This document shows positions 12,101 through 24,100 of a stretch of 32,910 bases of DNA, piece by piece. The notes beneath the pieces are model-generated. The model did no database searches. It had not been told where the DNA came from and was given only the letters and a program-made list of their open reading frames with translations. Position 1 is the stretch's first letter. Every line of letters starts with the position of its first letter. This DNA comes from Silene noctiflora (taxonomy: Eukaryota > Streptophyta > Magnoliopsida > Caryophyllales > Caryophyllaceae), in assembly GCA_009801015.1 (NCBI GenBank), contig VHZZ01003697.1:50126-83035 (forward strand), written 5' to 3'. Made by a program: the position numbers and the translations under genes.

Positions 12101-15100
12101 CCTAACTTGCCATTGTAGGATTTTCTTTTGATTGCCGTCATTTTTTGCTTCAGTTTGTTACCTTGTAGGCTTGTACAATTTAACCTTTCTGTATATTTCC
12201 CCTTAAATATAATGATTGGTTGGAGTTTTTCGGTGATACCTCTCAAACTTGTACCTGAAGCAGGGTCACACTGTCACACTGTCACATTACTTTTAATTTG
12301 CATTATTGTTGTTCTGTACTTGTAGATTAATGTAATTACCATTTGATACTCATCCCTCAGCAGTACTGGAACATGGAAGCATCACAGTTGGTGAACGATG
12401 CATATTCTTGTACTGCTTATGGTAGATGGATTAGAATACAAGGTGTGTAAATAGCTATGTTGCTCGGACTCTTCAATTTTACCTCCCGTACGCGTGTTAG
12501 ACACTCAAGATTTGGACATGGGTAGCACACGCAGACATTTTATTTTACACCAAAAACATGATTTTTTTTTTTTTCCACAAAATAGCCGAATCCGACACGT
12601 GGACATGCACGCATGTCGGATACTTCTAACCGAGTCCGATCAACATAGGTTAATAGTCACCCAGTTAAAAGTCTTCCTAGTATGAACTACCTGCATAATG
12701 ATTCATAGGCATTACTTTTATAGTGGAGGTAGAAGTAGTTTTGTGTAGTTGTATGTGATGTAATTGACGCATAACTGAAATATCTCTGGTTTAAGTCAGG
12801 AAGTTGTGAGTGGTTCTGCGCTGCCTTCCTCTATGTGTAAGACATTTCGGTAGTTCTTTGGGCCAAATGTGTAGAAAATTGGTTAGGTAAAGTCATTTTA
12901 GTTACTTTATTTAACTGGTCTTTAGTGCACTGATGATTTAGATTTCTTTTCTGCTACAGGCAAAAACTGCCTGTGTCTTGATCGATTTGTGTAGCAGTAC
13001 ACTTGCACCTTGGATGTCCCGAGTAACTGCAAAGGTTGTCTACGGATCTCTCAGCCTCAGTGTGGCAAACAATGTTGGTATTTGATGTTTGTTTTTGATG
13101 AAGTAATCTGAGACATTAACCATTATGTGATGTAGATAGACTTGGCTGTGGAGCTTCTGGAAGATCTCTTGGGTGTTATTCAGGTATATTTATGGAATCA
13201 TCGAACACCAGATTGTGTTCCGTTGAAGGAGTTCAGGACATACCTTAAGGTGTCTTAGATGCATTCTTAAGTTGTAAGGCATTCTTTCTGTGAATATGAC
13301 ACCTTTTTATTAGAGTTACACGATCTCACTTAGGGTTTGGCATTGATGCACGAAATCAAATTCATTCACAACTAATTGAATTTTCAAGCTTGTTTATGTA
13401 GATGTGTGTAGGGTCCATAATTCTATATCTGGTAGGAATACTCCTGAAGTAGGAGAATGTAAACATGCTTATTGACGATGGTAAATTTTTTTTAAAGTCA
13501 TGTTACATATATGCGTAGGTTTTGTTTTGCCAATAATTTCTCACTGCACTAAATAAGCGTTCTAAGGTTCCTACCTAAGAGCTACTCCTACCAGATTTCG
13601 ACCTGATCTATGCTTGAAAATTCAGGAACAGGCTATGGAATCAAAATTTTGGCACCATTTTTCATGGTGCTGCGAATGATATTAACTAGTACTAATTGAT
13701 AATAGGAAATTTGCTTTGAACAAGATGAAGGGAATTTTTTTTGGGATTAATTAGACCCGCTGTTTGTTCCGATTTTGCCTGAGTAAAAGAGGTTATAGCT
13801 TGACATTTGACCTGATACTGCCAATTGATTGCAATCTTAATGTTAGCTGACCAGAATGAAGTTGCGATTAAGGTTATATTGGGGTTGTTGGTTTAGAGAG
13901 GAACACATGGTTAAATGGAAAAGTAAAAGTGAATAACTTGTACTTGATTGATTGCATATGAACTATAGAATTATGTTACTGTGGGACCCCTCTTATTACT
14001 GGATCTTGCAGTAGTAATGTTGTATTCAGTCTTCTAAGTTCTGTTGTTGCTTAGTGCCTTAATTAGAGGATGGTCGGTCTATTTTTGCCACTGAGGATTT
14101 ATGGAAGAACTAGCATCATATCAGGGTCCTATCCTATCTACTTGTAAGATAATTTTACTTGTGTATCTGGGAGACAGCCTATGTTTCCGTTGGCACTATG
14201 TAGTACCCTTAGCCCAAGCTGGTCCTTGTTCTCTTGGGACTAATCAAATTGAGACGGGCTTGGTGGTTTTTCTTTGTCAAGCTCCATGTCTGTGTCATTT
14301 TGGGTTTTACTTTATGCAACTTCTAATAATCTCACTTTGTTTCTGTCTCTTGGAAATTTGATTGGAGGATGTCATAACAGGGTGAACGCCATTCTTTAGT
14401 TCGTGTACGTGCGGCCCTTAAATATATTTTGCTGGCTCTCTCTGGCTACATGGATGAAGTGCTAGCTGAATACAAGGTAAAGGGAAGCTTGAGCTACATT
14501 GAAACTTATCATAAGACCATAAGCAGACAATTCTGAGATTGGTGTATTGTGATTTCTATTCTCCTGCGTTAAACGATTTCACATTGTTTTGGCTAATTCA
14601 CGTGTAAAACTTGTATTGAAGTGCCATGGCTGTGCGAGTATCATCGGGGTGATTGTTCTTGAGCTGTTCAAGGACATGATAGGGGTTAGTCGGGGGGTCT
14701 TGACTTGAACGTGATGCATGTGAGCATATGGACTCGGTGATTTTAGTAACTAGTTGCGAGAGAGCAACAAGCTCTGGAGGACAACTTGATCACGTTTACC
14801 ATAGTAGAAGCACAAGTCTTGGTGGATGGCTGCTAAAACATGTAGTGCCTGTTTACTAGAAGAACCTAACTTACACTAGCACAGGAACCACAATTTCTTT
14901 TTTGTTCATCAATATCAGCCAGCTTATATACTACTAAAGTACTCATAGAGGACTACTATATCACTCTATTTTGGAGTAGGATTAATCTACATTATTTCTT
15001 AGTATGATTAGGATTTCTCTTAGCTACAAACTAGCAGTTATAAAATGCTCGAGTTTTTAGAATAGTAGGCCCTTAATATCTATTGGTTACAGAAAAATTG

Positions 15101-18100
15101 ATAATAATTACGACAGTTTTGTCAAAAGGTCAGGTGGCACTTATTTGTGTCATTGAAATTTTGTTAGTCAAACTTGAAGGTAGCTTGGTTTGTTGTTGAG
15201 TTTCTGAATTTGACTGGGGTTCAAGGGTTAAAAATAGACAGGTCATTTACGGTCTAATCGAGTTCAAGCATGAAAGAGGTCAAATGTACTTGCCCATGTC
15301 CTAGTTCAATTGAGTCGAATTTAGGTTTGATTGTCCATATCATTTCATTTCAAATATTTCCCGAGCTTCCTCTTCCGTGTATTCGTATCAGCCAATCATT
15401 TCAAAGATGGGTTAAGTTGCTGACCAATAACTCACTTTGTTGTCCAGACGCTGTCATGTGAAGATAAATTATGGACCTTTGTGAATGAATATATTTTGTC
15501 AAGAAGGTTCATTGAAGTGGGTGAAAAATGTTACTAGGTTATTCGTTGTGATTGTGGCCTTTAACTATACTATGCCTTCATTGAAAATATTGTCAACTTA
15601 ATTTACCGATTGTGTTTTCTATCCGAGTCTTATCTTCAAGTGTTTGTTTCTTCTTTTCAAGATGGAGCTGTTTTGAAACTTTATCAACAAATGTTTAGGA
15701 TTGGGTTCAGACAATAGGAGTGCTTTTAACTTCACTCTTCATTTACCTTCAGGAAGCAAAGCTTAGAGTTCTATTTCTTGTAGAAATGTTGGAGACCTTT
15801 CTTGAGCCAGCCCTTTCTGCCTCCCAAAACATGATAGGCTTTGGTGAAATCTTCTGCACTTCTACCAACAACCAGGAAACAATGTGTGCCACTGCACTTC
15901 AAGTGATCCGTGCAGCTGTCAGAAAGCTCTCTGTTCTTCCCTCTTTGGAGCTAGAGTGGCGGCTTGGTTCAGTACCTCCTACGTAAGTAACGTTACTAAG
16001 GTTATCCAACATTAACATATTTGGCTTTATTCTGCAATTTATCTATTTCTGTTTATTCCCTTTTAAAGTTTGACTGATTTGCCTAAATTTTTAATCTTCT
16101 ATTGGTCGTCTATGACTCATTCCCTGTCTCAGCCCATCCCAGTCTATAAATAACATTATTTTTTGTCTGAGTTCATCCGAAAGTTAATCCTTGGTTTTGT
16201 TTGTGCTTTGTGAAAATATTGGCATGATTGAATATGATATGACAATTGGATAATAAGCATCTCTATTCTAAACTTACAGACCTCTCTATGACTTGTGTTA
16301 AAGTAAACTAGAAACAAGTTACAAATATTAGAATATTGTGTGTTGTGGTTAAGTTACAGTATCAAATGATAATGCATCCTAAAATTACAGGTTTTTCTCA
16401 AACGTGTAAATTTGCAACTATGTTAAATGTTGATCAGTATGCAAACTAACCTTTCTCACTGGTTTTGCTGTCCTCTACTACTTTCCCCTGTAAACTGTAT
16501 TTTGATGCCTTCATTGCCTGATATTCTCAAGTCCATAAAATCCCTGCACCCTAACAAGCAGCTTTGGTAATCGTATGGACTAAAACGACTCTCCGCTCCC
16601 CAATATGTAAATATTTGTTACTCTTAGTACTTTTTATCTTGTTCTTATGTATCTATACTTTTGACATCTCTTTCAAATGCAGTGTTCTTCTCTCCATTCT
16701 GGATCCACAGCTGGAGTTACCTCCTGAGTTTGATCATTCCAGGTCTTCTCTCCCAAAGATTGACAAAGAAAACTCATCCAGTTTTCCGTTGTCTTATGTG
16801 TCTTTTGGAGGAAGCTCCTTAAAGTCCACTGGTCAAGATGATGGGTATGGAGCGGCAGATATTACTTCAAAAGCGGATATTCAAGAAGATGCCAATCTCC
16901 TTTTTGCCCCACAGGAGTTAAGAAATCTAAATCTATTATTAGATGCTAATTTTGAAAAACCGGAGCAATCTAGTTTTTCAGATACCATGAGTGATAATAA
17001 ACCAGTTCTGGGAAAAGACTTGAGGACTAAAGTAGACAAGGGTCTTATGCCAGCTCCTTGGCTCTCTATGAAGTATTCCAGCTTGCAGCTTGATCATACA
17101 CAGCTGCTGGACATTGATATTTGTGAAAGGCGGGCTTCCGAGTTTCGGCGTCTGGCCTCAGATTTGCATTCTCAGCAAAATATCAATCTCGAGGGTCACA
17201 ATGCTGCTGTGGATGCTTTGATCCTGTCAGCAGAATGCTATATTAATCCCTTCATGGTGTCTGTTAAGGAATATCCAATGGTTTCTGATCAAGTTAATTT
17301 AACAGGTATTAGATCTCCTAATGAACAAGAAATTTTAGGACTCAAGAGAGCCTTGGGCAAAAGGAAGTGTAAATTAGAAACAATAAATCTTCTAGAACAA
17401 AGGAGAGATAAGGTGTTTATCCAAATTCTGCTTGAGGCTGCTGATATGGACAAGAATTACTATCAGAAGGTTTCTGATGTGTTTGATGGTGATCATGGTC
17501 CATATGGTGTTGAAGTGGAAGAACTTGCAAATTTGTCTGAGAACAATAATGCATCTGTTGACGCTCTAACTTTGGTTCGAAGAAACCAAACACTATTGTG
17601 CAATTTTTTAATCCATCAATTGTGCAAAGAGCAGCATTCTTTGCATGAAACTCTCATGCAGTGTCTTGTATTTTTGTTGCACTCTGCCACTAACCTTGTT
17701 TGTTCACCTGAAAAAATTATCGACATTATACTCGACTCAGCTGAGAACCTTAATAGGTGTTTAAGTTCCTTTTTTCAGCAGTGCCAAGAAGGGGTTATGC
17801 CGCTAAGTCGTGAAAAAGTTTATAGGGTCCAAAGGCATTGGACAATTCTACAAAGTCTGGTCATTGCTTCAAGTGCTGGAAATGGTGGACCAAACAATGT
17901 ACCTTATGTAAGTGGTTTGAAGTACGGTACTTTGATTCCTCCTTCTGGTTGGATTTGTAAGATACCAGCATTCACCTCTTGTGCTTTTCCTTTAGTCCGG
18001 TATTTGGGTTGGTTGGCAATATCAAGGATCGCGAAAGGATGCCTAGCCGAATGTCTTTTTCTGACTTCAGATTTATCAGAACTGACACTTTTATTATCTA

Positions 18101-21100
18101 TATTCGCTGATGATCTTGCCACATTGGATTTTGTTGGGGACTTGAAGAGAGAGAGTCGCAATCTAGAAGTGTTAAACGGGAAACAAGAGAAATTACAATA
18201 TGAAGACTGTTCTTTTGCTGTGAAGTATCCTGACATGAGCATTTTCTTTCCTGAAATGCCAAAAGAATTAAAAGCTTTTAGAGAATGTATTTTGGAGGCT
18301 GTTGCAATGCAGCTGAGATCTGTAGCATCGACCGCAGTTACTGATATATTGTGTTGGTTGTCTGATCTGTGTTTGTCTCCCTTTCTAGAGAATGCTCACG
18401 ATAGTCTTCTTCCAGTTAAAGGTCATCATGCAAAAAATTCCAAGGCAATCATTCTATATGTATTTGAAGCTATTATTAGCGAACACATGGAAGCAGTTAT
18501 TCCTGAGTTACCTAGGCTCGTGCAAGTGCTTGGATCCTTATGCAGAAGCTCGTACTGTGACGTGCCTTTTCTCAGATCAATATTGCGTTTGTTGAGACCT
18601 ATTATTTCCTTCTCTTTTAGCAAGATTTCTAATGCGGAAAAGCATCTGGTTGGAGAATCATGCCTTAATTTTGAGTCTCTGTGCTTCAGTGAGCTGTTTA
18701 CTTACCTTCAGCAGGAGAACGATGACCGTGGTTTGTCGGACAAAATGGTCAATATTGCGCTTGTTATATTCACCCTGGCAACTGTCTTTTGTGACTTGTC
18801 AGTTGACCGTAAAAGAGAGGTCATACAATTATCAGTGCGGTGGGTGAATTTTCCTGCCTTTGAACCCACGTCGATGTTCCATGACTACCTTTGTTCATTC
18901 CAGCTACTTCTTCAAAGTTGCAATGATTTCTTAGTGGAAAACTTGAGATCACTTGGTTTTATACCAATGCCTCAAGCTTCTGATGTAAACATCCTCAATA
19001 TTGGAAATAGAGGATCAGAATCATGTTTATGGTTTCCTGATGATTTTTGCTACGGCCTTCCTATTGTTGAGCTTGAGAACAAATTAAATGGTGATACTTC
19101 TTGCACTCGTGTTTCTCGTCTGTCTTCAGTGGAAGTAGAAGGCTTCTCAGGGGACATAGATAATCTGATTTCCAAGCTAAATGTAACAATTGAATCATCT
19201 TGGAATCTTCATCCTCAACTTTGCAAAAGTCTTGTTGTTCTTTCAGCGAAGTGTCTGGTCTACTCAAGATTCTTGTTTTCAGTTACTCGAGAAACATCTT
19301 TTCCAGAAGCCTCTGAGAATGAGAACACATCTTTGTGCAGGTCTTCTGATGAGTTCTTCACTCATTGGAAGATCGGTATGTCAACGCTTGCTGAAAATAT
19401 CATGATGGTTCTGGAAAACAGTTGCTGGGAAGTCGCTTCCACTATGCTTGATTGTCTTCTTAGAGTTCCACCATTTTGCAGTCTGGATTATATAATTGTT
19501 ACTCTAACTTCTGTGATTGAAACGATCATGAATAGTGCTCCAAAGATTTCGTGGCGCTTGAGAACTAATAGTTGGTTGTCAAATCTATTTTCAAGAGGAA
19601 TTCTAATGCACGAAGGAGGGATATCTTTGGTTGAATTAATTTCTAAAATGTTGAGTCATCACGAGCCAGAGCAACGCTTTACAGCTCTTATGCATTTAGG
19701 TCGACTTTTTGGCCTAGATGTGAGTGGTGGTTGGGTGGTCCTCACGTCTCCATCTTTTGACAAACTAGCTTCTCATGATAGTATTGTTTTGATCTCGGAA
19801 TCAGTCTTAACTCAACTTGTAGCAAACACGTGGTATCCAGTTGCTTCTATGGCTTCCACAGATGCATCATTACACTTAAGGACACTTGCGATGGCGCTTC
19901 TGGTTCACTATATTCCATTTGCTGAACATGCCAACTTGCAATCTTTTCTTGAAAATGCACACACGTTTTTCCCTGGTTTGGGAAGTTTCACGTATCGGAT
20001 GGGGGAGGGCGTTTTTGTTCAGCTTTCTTTGGCACTTTTGGCTGGAGTTTGCCTCTACTGCCCAGCTGAAGATATGTCACTGGTTCCGCAAAATGTTTGG
20101 CAATATATTGAGACCCTGGGGGGCACAAAATTTGGTATGTGCCTTTCTGTTTTACTTGCTTATCCTCCACTATCTTTACATGCACGTCTTGAAAAACAAA
20201 TCTCTTACTAAAAGAGCACTACGAATAATAAGACGTTGAAATCGCTTTTGCATCTTAAGGCTGTTCATGGAAGGAACAACTTGATGGGGAAGGATAAGGT
20301 GTATAGTCATAATATTTTGCATTACCATACCATAGTTAGCATCTTTAAGGTAATGTACTTTGTTAACAAATGCGTGCAGTAGAGCCATTGAGGGATTATC
20401 TCTCCTCCGTTGCCTTTGGGCTGTGCTAATTTGTTTTGTAAAAAATTTTGAAAATCTATAAGCAAAGTAAGGAGTAGATTGGGGTGACGTACAATTCTAC
20501 AATCAATGTGTATAGCTACCAGCTGCTCTTGGATTGTGTTCATGTGAATCAAGTATAGAAGGTGAATAATTATGGGATTTTTGCATTATCCCATTACCAT
20601 TGAATTGCGCAAAGGTTTACTTAAAAAAAAAAAATTGCATTAGGGTGCAGTTGACTGCTCATATCCTCAATTGTTTTTTTATTGCTTTGATAATGTTTTT
20701 AGAAAAAGAATATTTAATTTGTAAAGCCGAAGAGATGGTAATTAGTTGAGGTAAATTTCACCTCTACTATAAGGTATATAGCTACCAGCTCCATTGACAT
20801 AGTGTTCATGTGAATCAAGAAGAGGTGATTCATTAATATTTCCATTATTACAAGAAATAGATCATCCTCATTATCCGGAGGACGCCAGTGAGACCTTGGG
20901 CCCTGTGGGATGAGACTTGTGCATCATTTCCAATTGACATGTCACCTAACTTTAGATGGCCATCTGTTTCATGATACAAGAAGTGCAGTGGGTTTTGAGA
21001 ATCTTTTGGTTTCATCTTTTTCATCGGATATGCACAGTGTCCAACAGATTGATTTAAAAAAGAATAGAAATCAAAAGGTTATCTACATCCTGTTTACGAA

Positions 21101-24100
21101 GACATACTTCTTTTTCATGAAACACAACTGATAGAATCACCTCAGCTTTCTCACCAGCTTTTTAATACTCACAAGTTGTCACGACTAACTAATATGTTAC
21201 TTATGGTAGGGAGAATTGGAGAGATGGATAGACGCATCTGCCAGGCATTGTGTAAAGTTAAACACGAGGAGGATGATGCCAAAGCAGTAAGTTGTTACTT
21301 AACAGTTAAACCTTCTCTCTTCTGTTGCTAGACTAATCCCCTAGCTCACACTGTAAGGCCTGGGCTTTGGGTTTTTTGTAAAGGAATGGAATGTACCTTG
21401 TCCGTTAGACAAAAGATTCAACTAGTTTTTGTGACCACCTTATATCTCATGTGTCGGGGAGTGAGATCACAGTGGTTTTAGTGCTGATGGTGCCACAGTT
21501 GCAAGCGTGTCATACATTCCCACACTACTTAAGCCCTCAACTTATCGTCTTTTTGTCAATTCCAGTTGCAATTTCCAAAAAGTTTCTATTTAATTACTTG
21601 ATATGAGCACTTTTATTGGCTAATTCGTATTCGTCCCATTGTTACCCTTAATTATTGAGTTAAAGGTACCTGCAATGATTCTGATGAAACTTTTATTTCA
21701 AGGTCCTAAAGGAAGCACTTTCTTCATGTCCACCAAAAGAGATTGACCCAGAATTTGGGACAACTCGAGAATCTGTTCTTCAGGTATAATGTTTTGTTTC
21801 TCCTAAAAGCTGTTCCTAGTATAGTCAAGTTTGCTCAAGTAGATCTTCTCATGCAACTTGCCAGGGCACTTAATGTAAAAGGTTTACATTTTCCATGTTT
21901 ATTCGGTGTTTACTTTGCTGTGCATTTCAGGTTCTTGCAAATTTAACTTCTGTACAATCATACTTTGATATATTTACGGAGAAGATGGACCAAGAAGCCG
22001 CAGTAAGCTCTTCTTATATGGCTATAGTTTTGTTTCATGCCTCTATTCTGTTAAAGCACTTGAGTACTTTGTAGGAGCTAGAGGAGGCTGAGCTGGAGAT
22101 GAAAATTCTTCAGAAAGAAGTTATCATTCAGGGTGGTGCTAGCGACGAGGGAGATACCCTATTTACTTCTTGTAATGGTTTTGTTCCTAGTATTGATAAT
22201 TTTTTTTCTTACCTTTCAGGGGCCGTTTGGTTGGGGGTCTAAGTAAAGGGAAAGGGAATCACGCTCCCCCATTCCCTTTGTTGTTGTCTGTTTCACCAAT
22301 TTATCCATTCCCTTTCCCCTCTCCATTCCTTCCTATACCCCTACACATCCCTCTACGTTCAATCCCCCCCCCCCCCCCCCCCCCCCAAGGGGCGACTGAC
22401 CACCATACACATTTCCCGCCTTCGCCTAATCCCTTGTCCCACCGTCGACCACCACGGGTCCACCCTAAAAACCCCATACCACCCCCCGAATCCTCTTCCC
22501 CAACCCCGTATACCTCAGATCTGGTTTTTTTGGGTGGGGGAAGAGGTTTCGGGGGGTGGTATGGGGTTTTTAGGGTGGACCTGTGGTGGTCGATGGTGGG
22601 ACAAGGTGATGTGCGCCGGCAACTAGAGGGCAGAGGAGACACTCGCTAATGACTGTCAGGTGGTGGAGCTGCTGGTTGTGGGTGTTGGCGTGTTTCAATG
22701 GTGGAGGTGGTGTTTATTGTTTTTTTTATGGTGGGTTAGCATTCTTCACATATTTTAAACCAAACAAGCATTTTAATGAAAGGGAAAGCAATTCCTTTCC
22801 ACTTGTTTCCCTTTTCCTTTCCCCCTTGCGAACTAAACGGCCCCTCAGTATATAGGTAAATACTACTGTACCTCCGGCTCCAGTTGTATAATAAGCATTG
22901 TACAACCAGTGTACATGTATCCGAGCTTATGTGTAATTTTTCTGAGCTCTTATAAAGTTTATTTTTTTTTATGTTTAAGTGGGTGATTTCAGATACTTTA
23001 TAGTATAGCAGTATATACTTCTGCAACAAAACTCATGATTTTATCTTCGTCCTGTCTACAGCTATAATGAAGGGAGATCATGGCCGACTTCAGCAAATTA
23101 AGGATGACATCCGTTCACTGTATGACGTCTTCTCTTGCTTTATCTTTCTCTTTCTCTCCTGGGTGGTGTTGGGGGATGGGGGATGTAATCTAAACGAGAA
23201 GAAACCCTCTTTCTCATAAATTGGATAGCTTTGTAATCCTTAATTCCTTGAACTAACTCAATTTTTTGTATTAAGCCTATTCATTCACTTGGGACGACAC
23301 TCTTCCTGAAATACTTTTGTATAGTTGTGCAATTGGTATGATGGAATAACCCTTTTTTTGGGTATGCTCACAGTTGCAACTAACCTGTTCACTTTTAATC
23401 ACCTGAAATTCATAAGCAAGGTGTTCTTCTAATTGCAGTTCCTTGCCTTGCAACTGCATTCTTTCTTAGGCTCTTGAAACTGACTTTTTTCTAAATTAAA
23501 ACTGTGGCTTCACCTTTCTAGAGAGAGATCTAGACTCGAGGAAGAGATTTTTGCTCGGAGGCAAAAGAAACTGTCATTGAAACGTGAACGTCAGAAATAT
23601 CTTGAAGATGCTACTTTACGAGAGGCTGAACTTCTGCAAGAACTTGATAGGTTTGAGTTGGATGAGCCCCTAATTTCTTTGATTTGGTGCTGCTACTGAG
23701 AACTGACTAATAAGGGTCAAAAGTATTTTAACTTCGTCTTCCTACTATCTCCACCAGATTTCTAACTTTTAATGTGGACTCAGGCAAAGGACTTTTGAAG
23801 TTGAGAAAGAGATTGAGAGGCAGCGGTTACTGGAGCTTGAACGTTCCAAAACAAATGAGCTCCGGCATAATCTTGATTTAGAGAAGGAAAGGCAAACACA
23901 GGTAAGTAATACTTGAATTGGGCTCTGGACTGCAATTGTTTAGTGTTGGGCTTGGGCATCTATCACATACTCCCTCCACTTCTAAATGATATTTCACATT
24001 TCCTAGGATGGCAAATTCACAAAGATGTTCCTGTTTCCTTATTTGTCTATGTTTTGTGGTTCTTATTATTTGTGATCCCACATCCTTTCTAGTAAATTTT

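Larger units (their letters stand above)
6293..15982 (+). other. Exons 5-16 of the large gene: helical N-terminal body
   Basis: These exons encode residues 166-612. The translation is Leu/Ala-rich with regular amphipathic spacing, for example LLQDITERLHIFLPQLE, FLAMLSGPFYPILQIVTER, VEEAIFHVLYACAAE, IDLAVELLEDLLGVIQ and VRAALKYILLALSGYMDEVL, which suggests a helical solenoid. A Pro/Ser/Arg-rich linker (residues about 248-266, PRRLRSVSPFPSPSSRS) interrupts it and looks like a flexible, possibly phosphorylated loop. Exons 5, 14 and 20 are very short (51, 48 and 72 nt) and would be missed by simple reading-frame searches. Exon 10 uses the donor at 10424 rather than reading on into the intron, because only that choice restores phase with exon 11. 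Confidence 0.75.

Noticed and set aside
16564..16682. Hydrophobic, membrane-like N-terminal extension of the long open frame
   Set aside because: It lies before the acceptor at 16682. Only splicing at 16683 keeps phase with exon 16, so this stretch is intronic.
22227..22649. Proline-rich and antisense glycine-rich reading frames of 113-140 codons
   Set aside because: They fall in the GC-rich MITE, mirror its inverted repeat and poly-C tract, and show no domain or codon signal.
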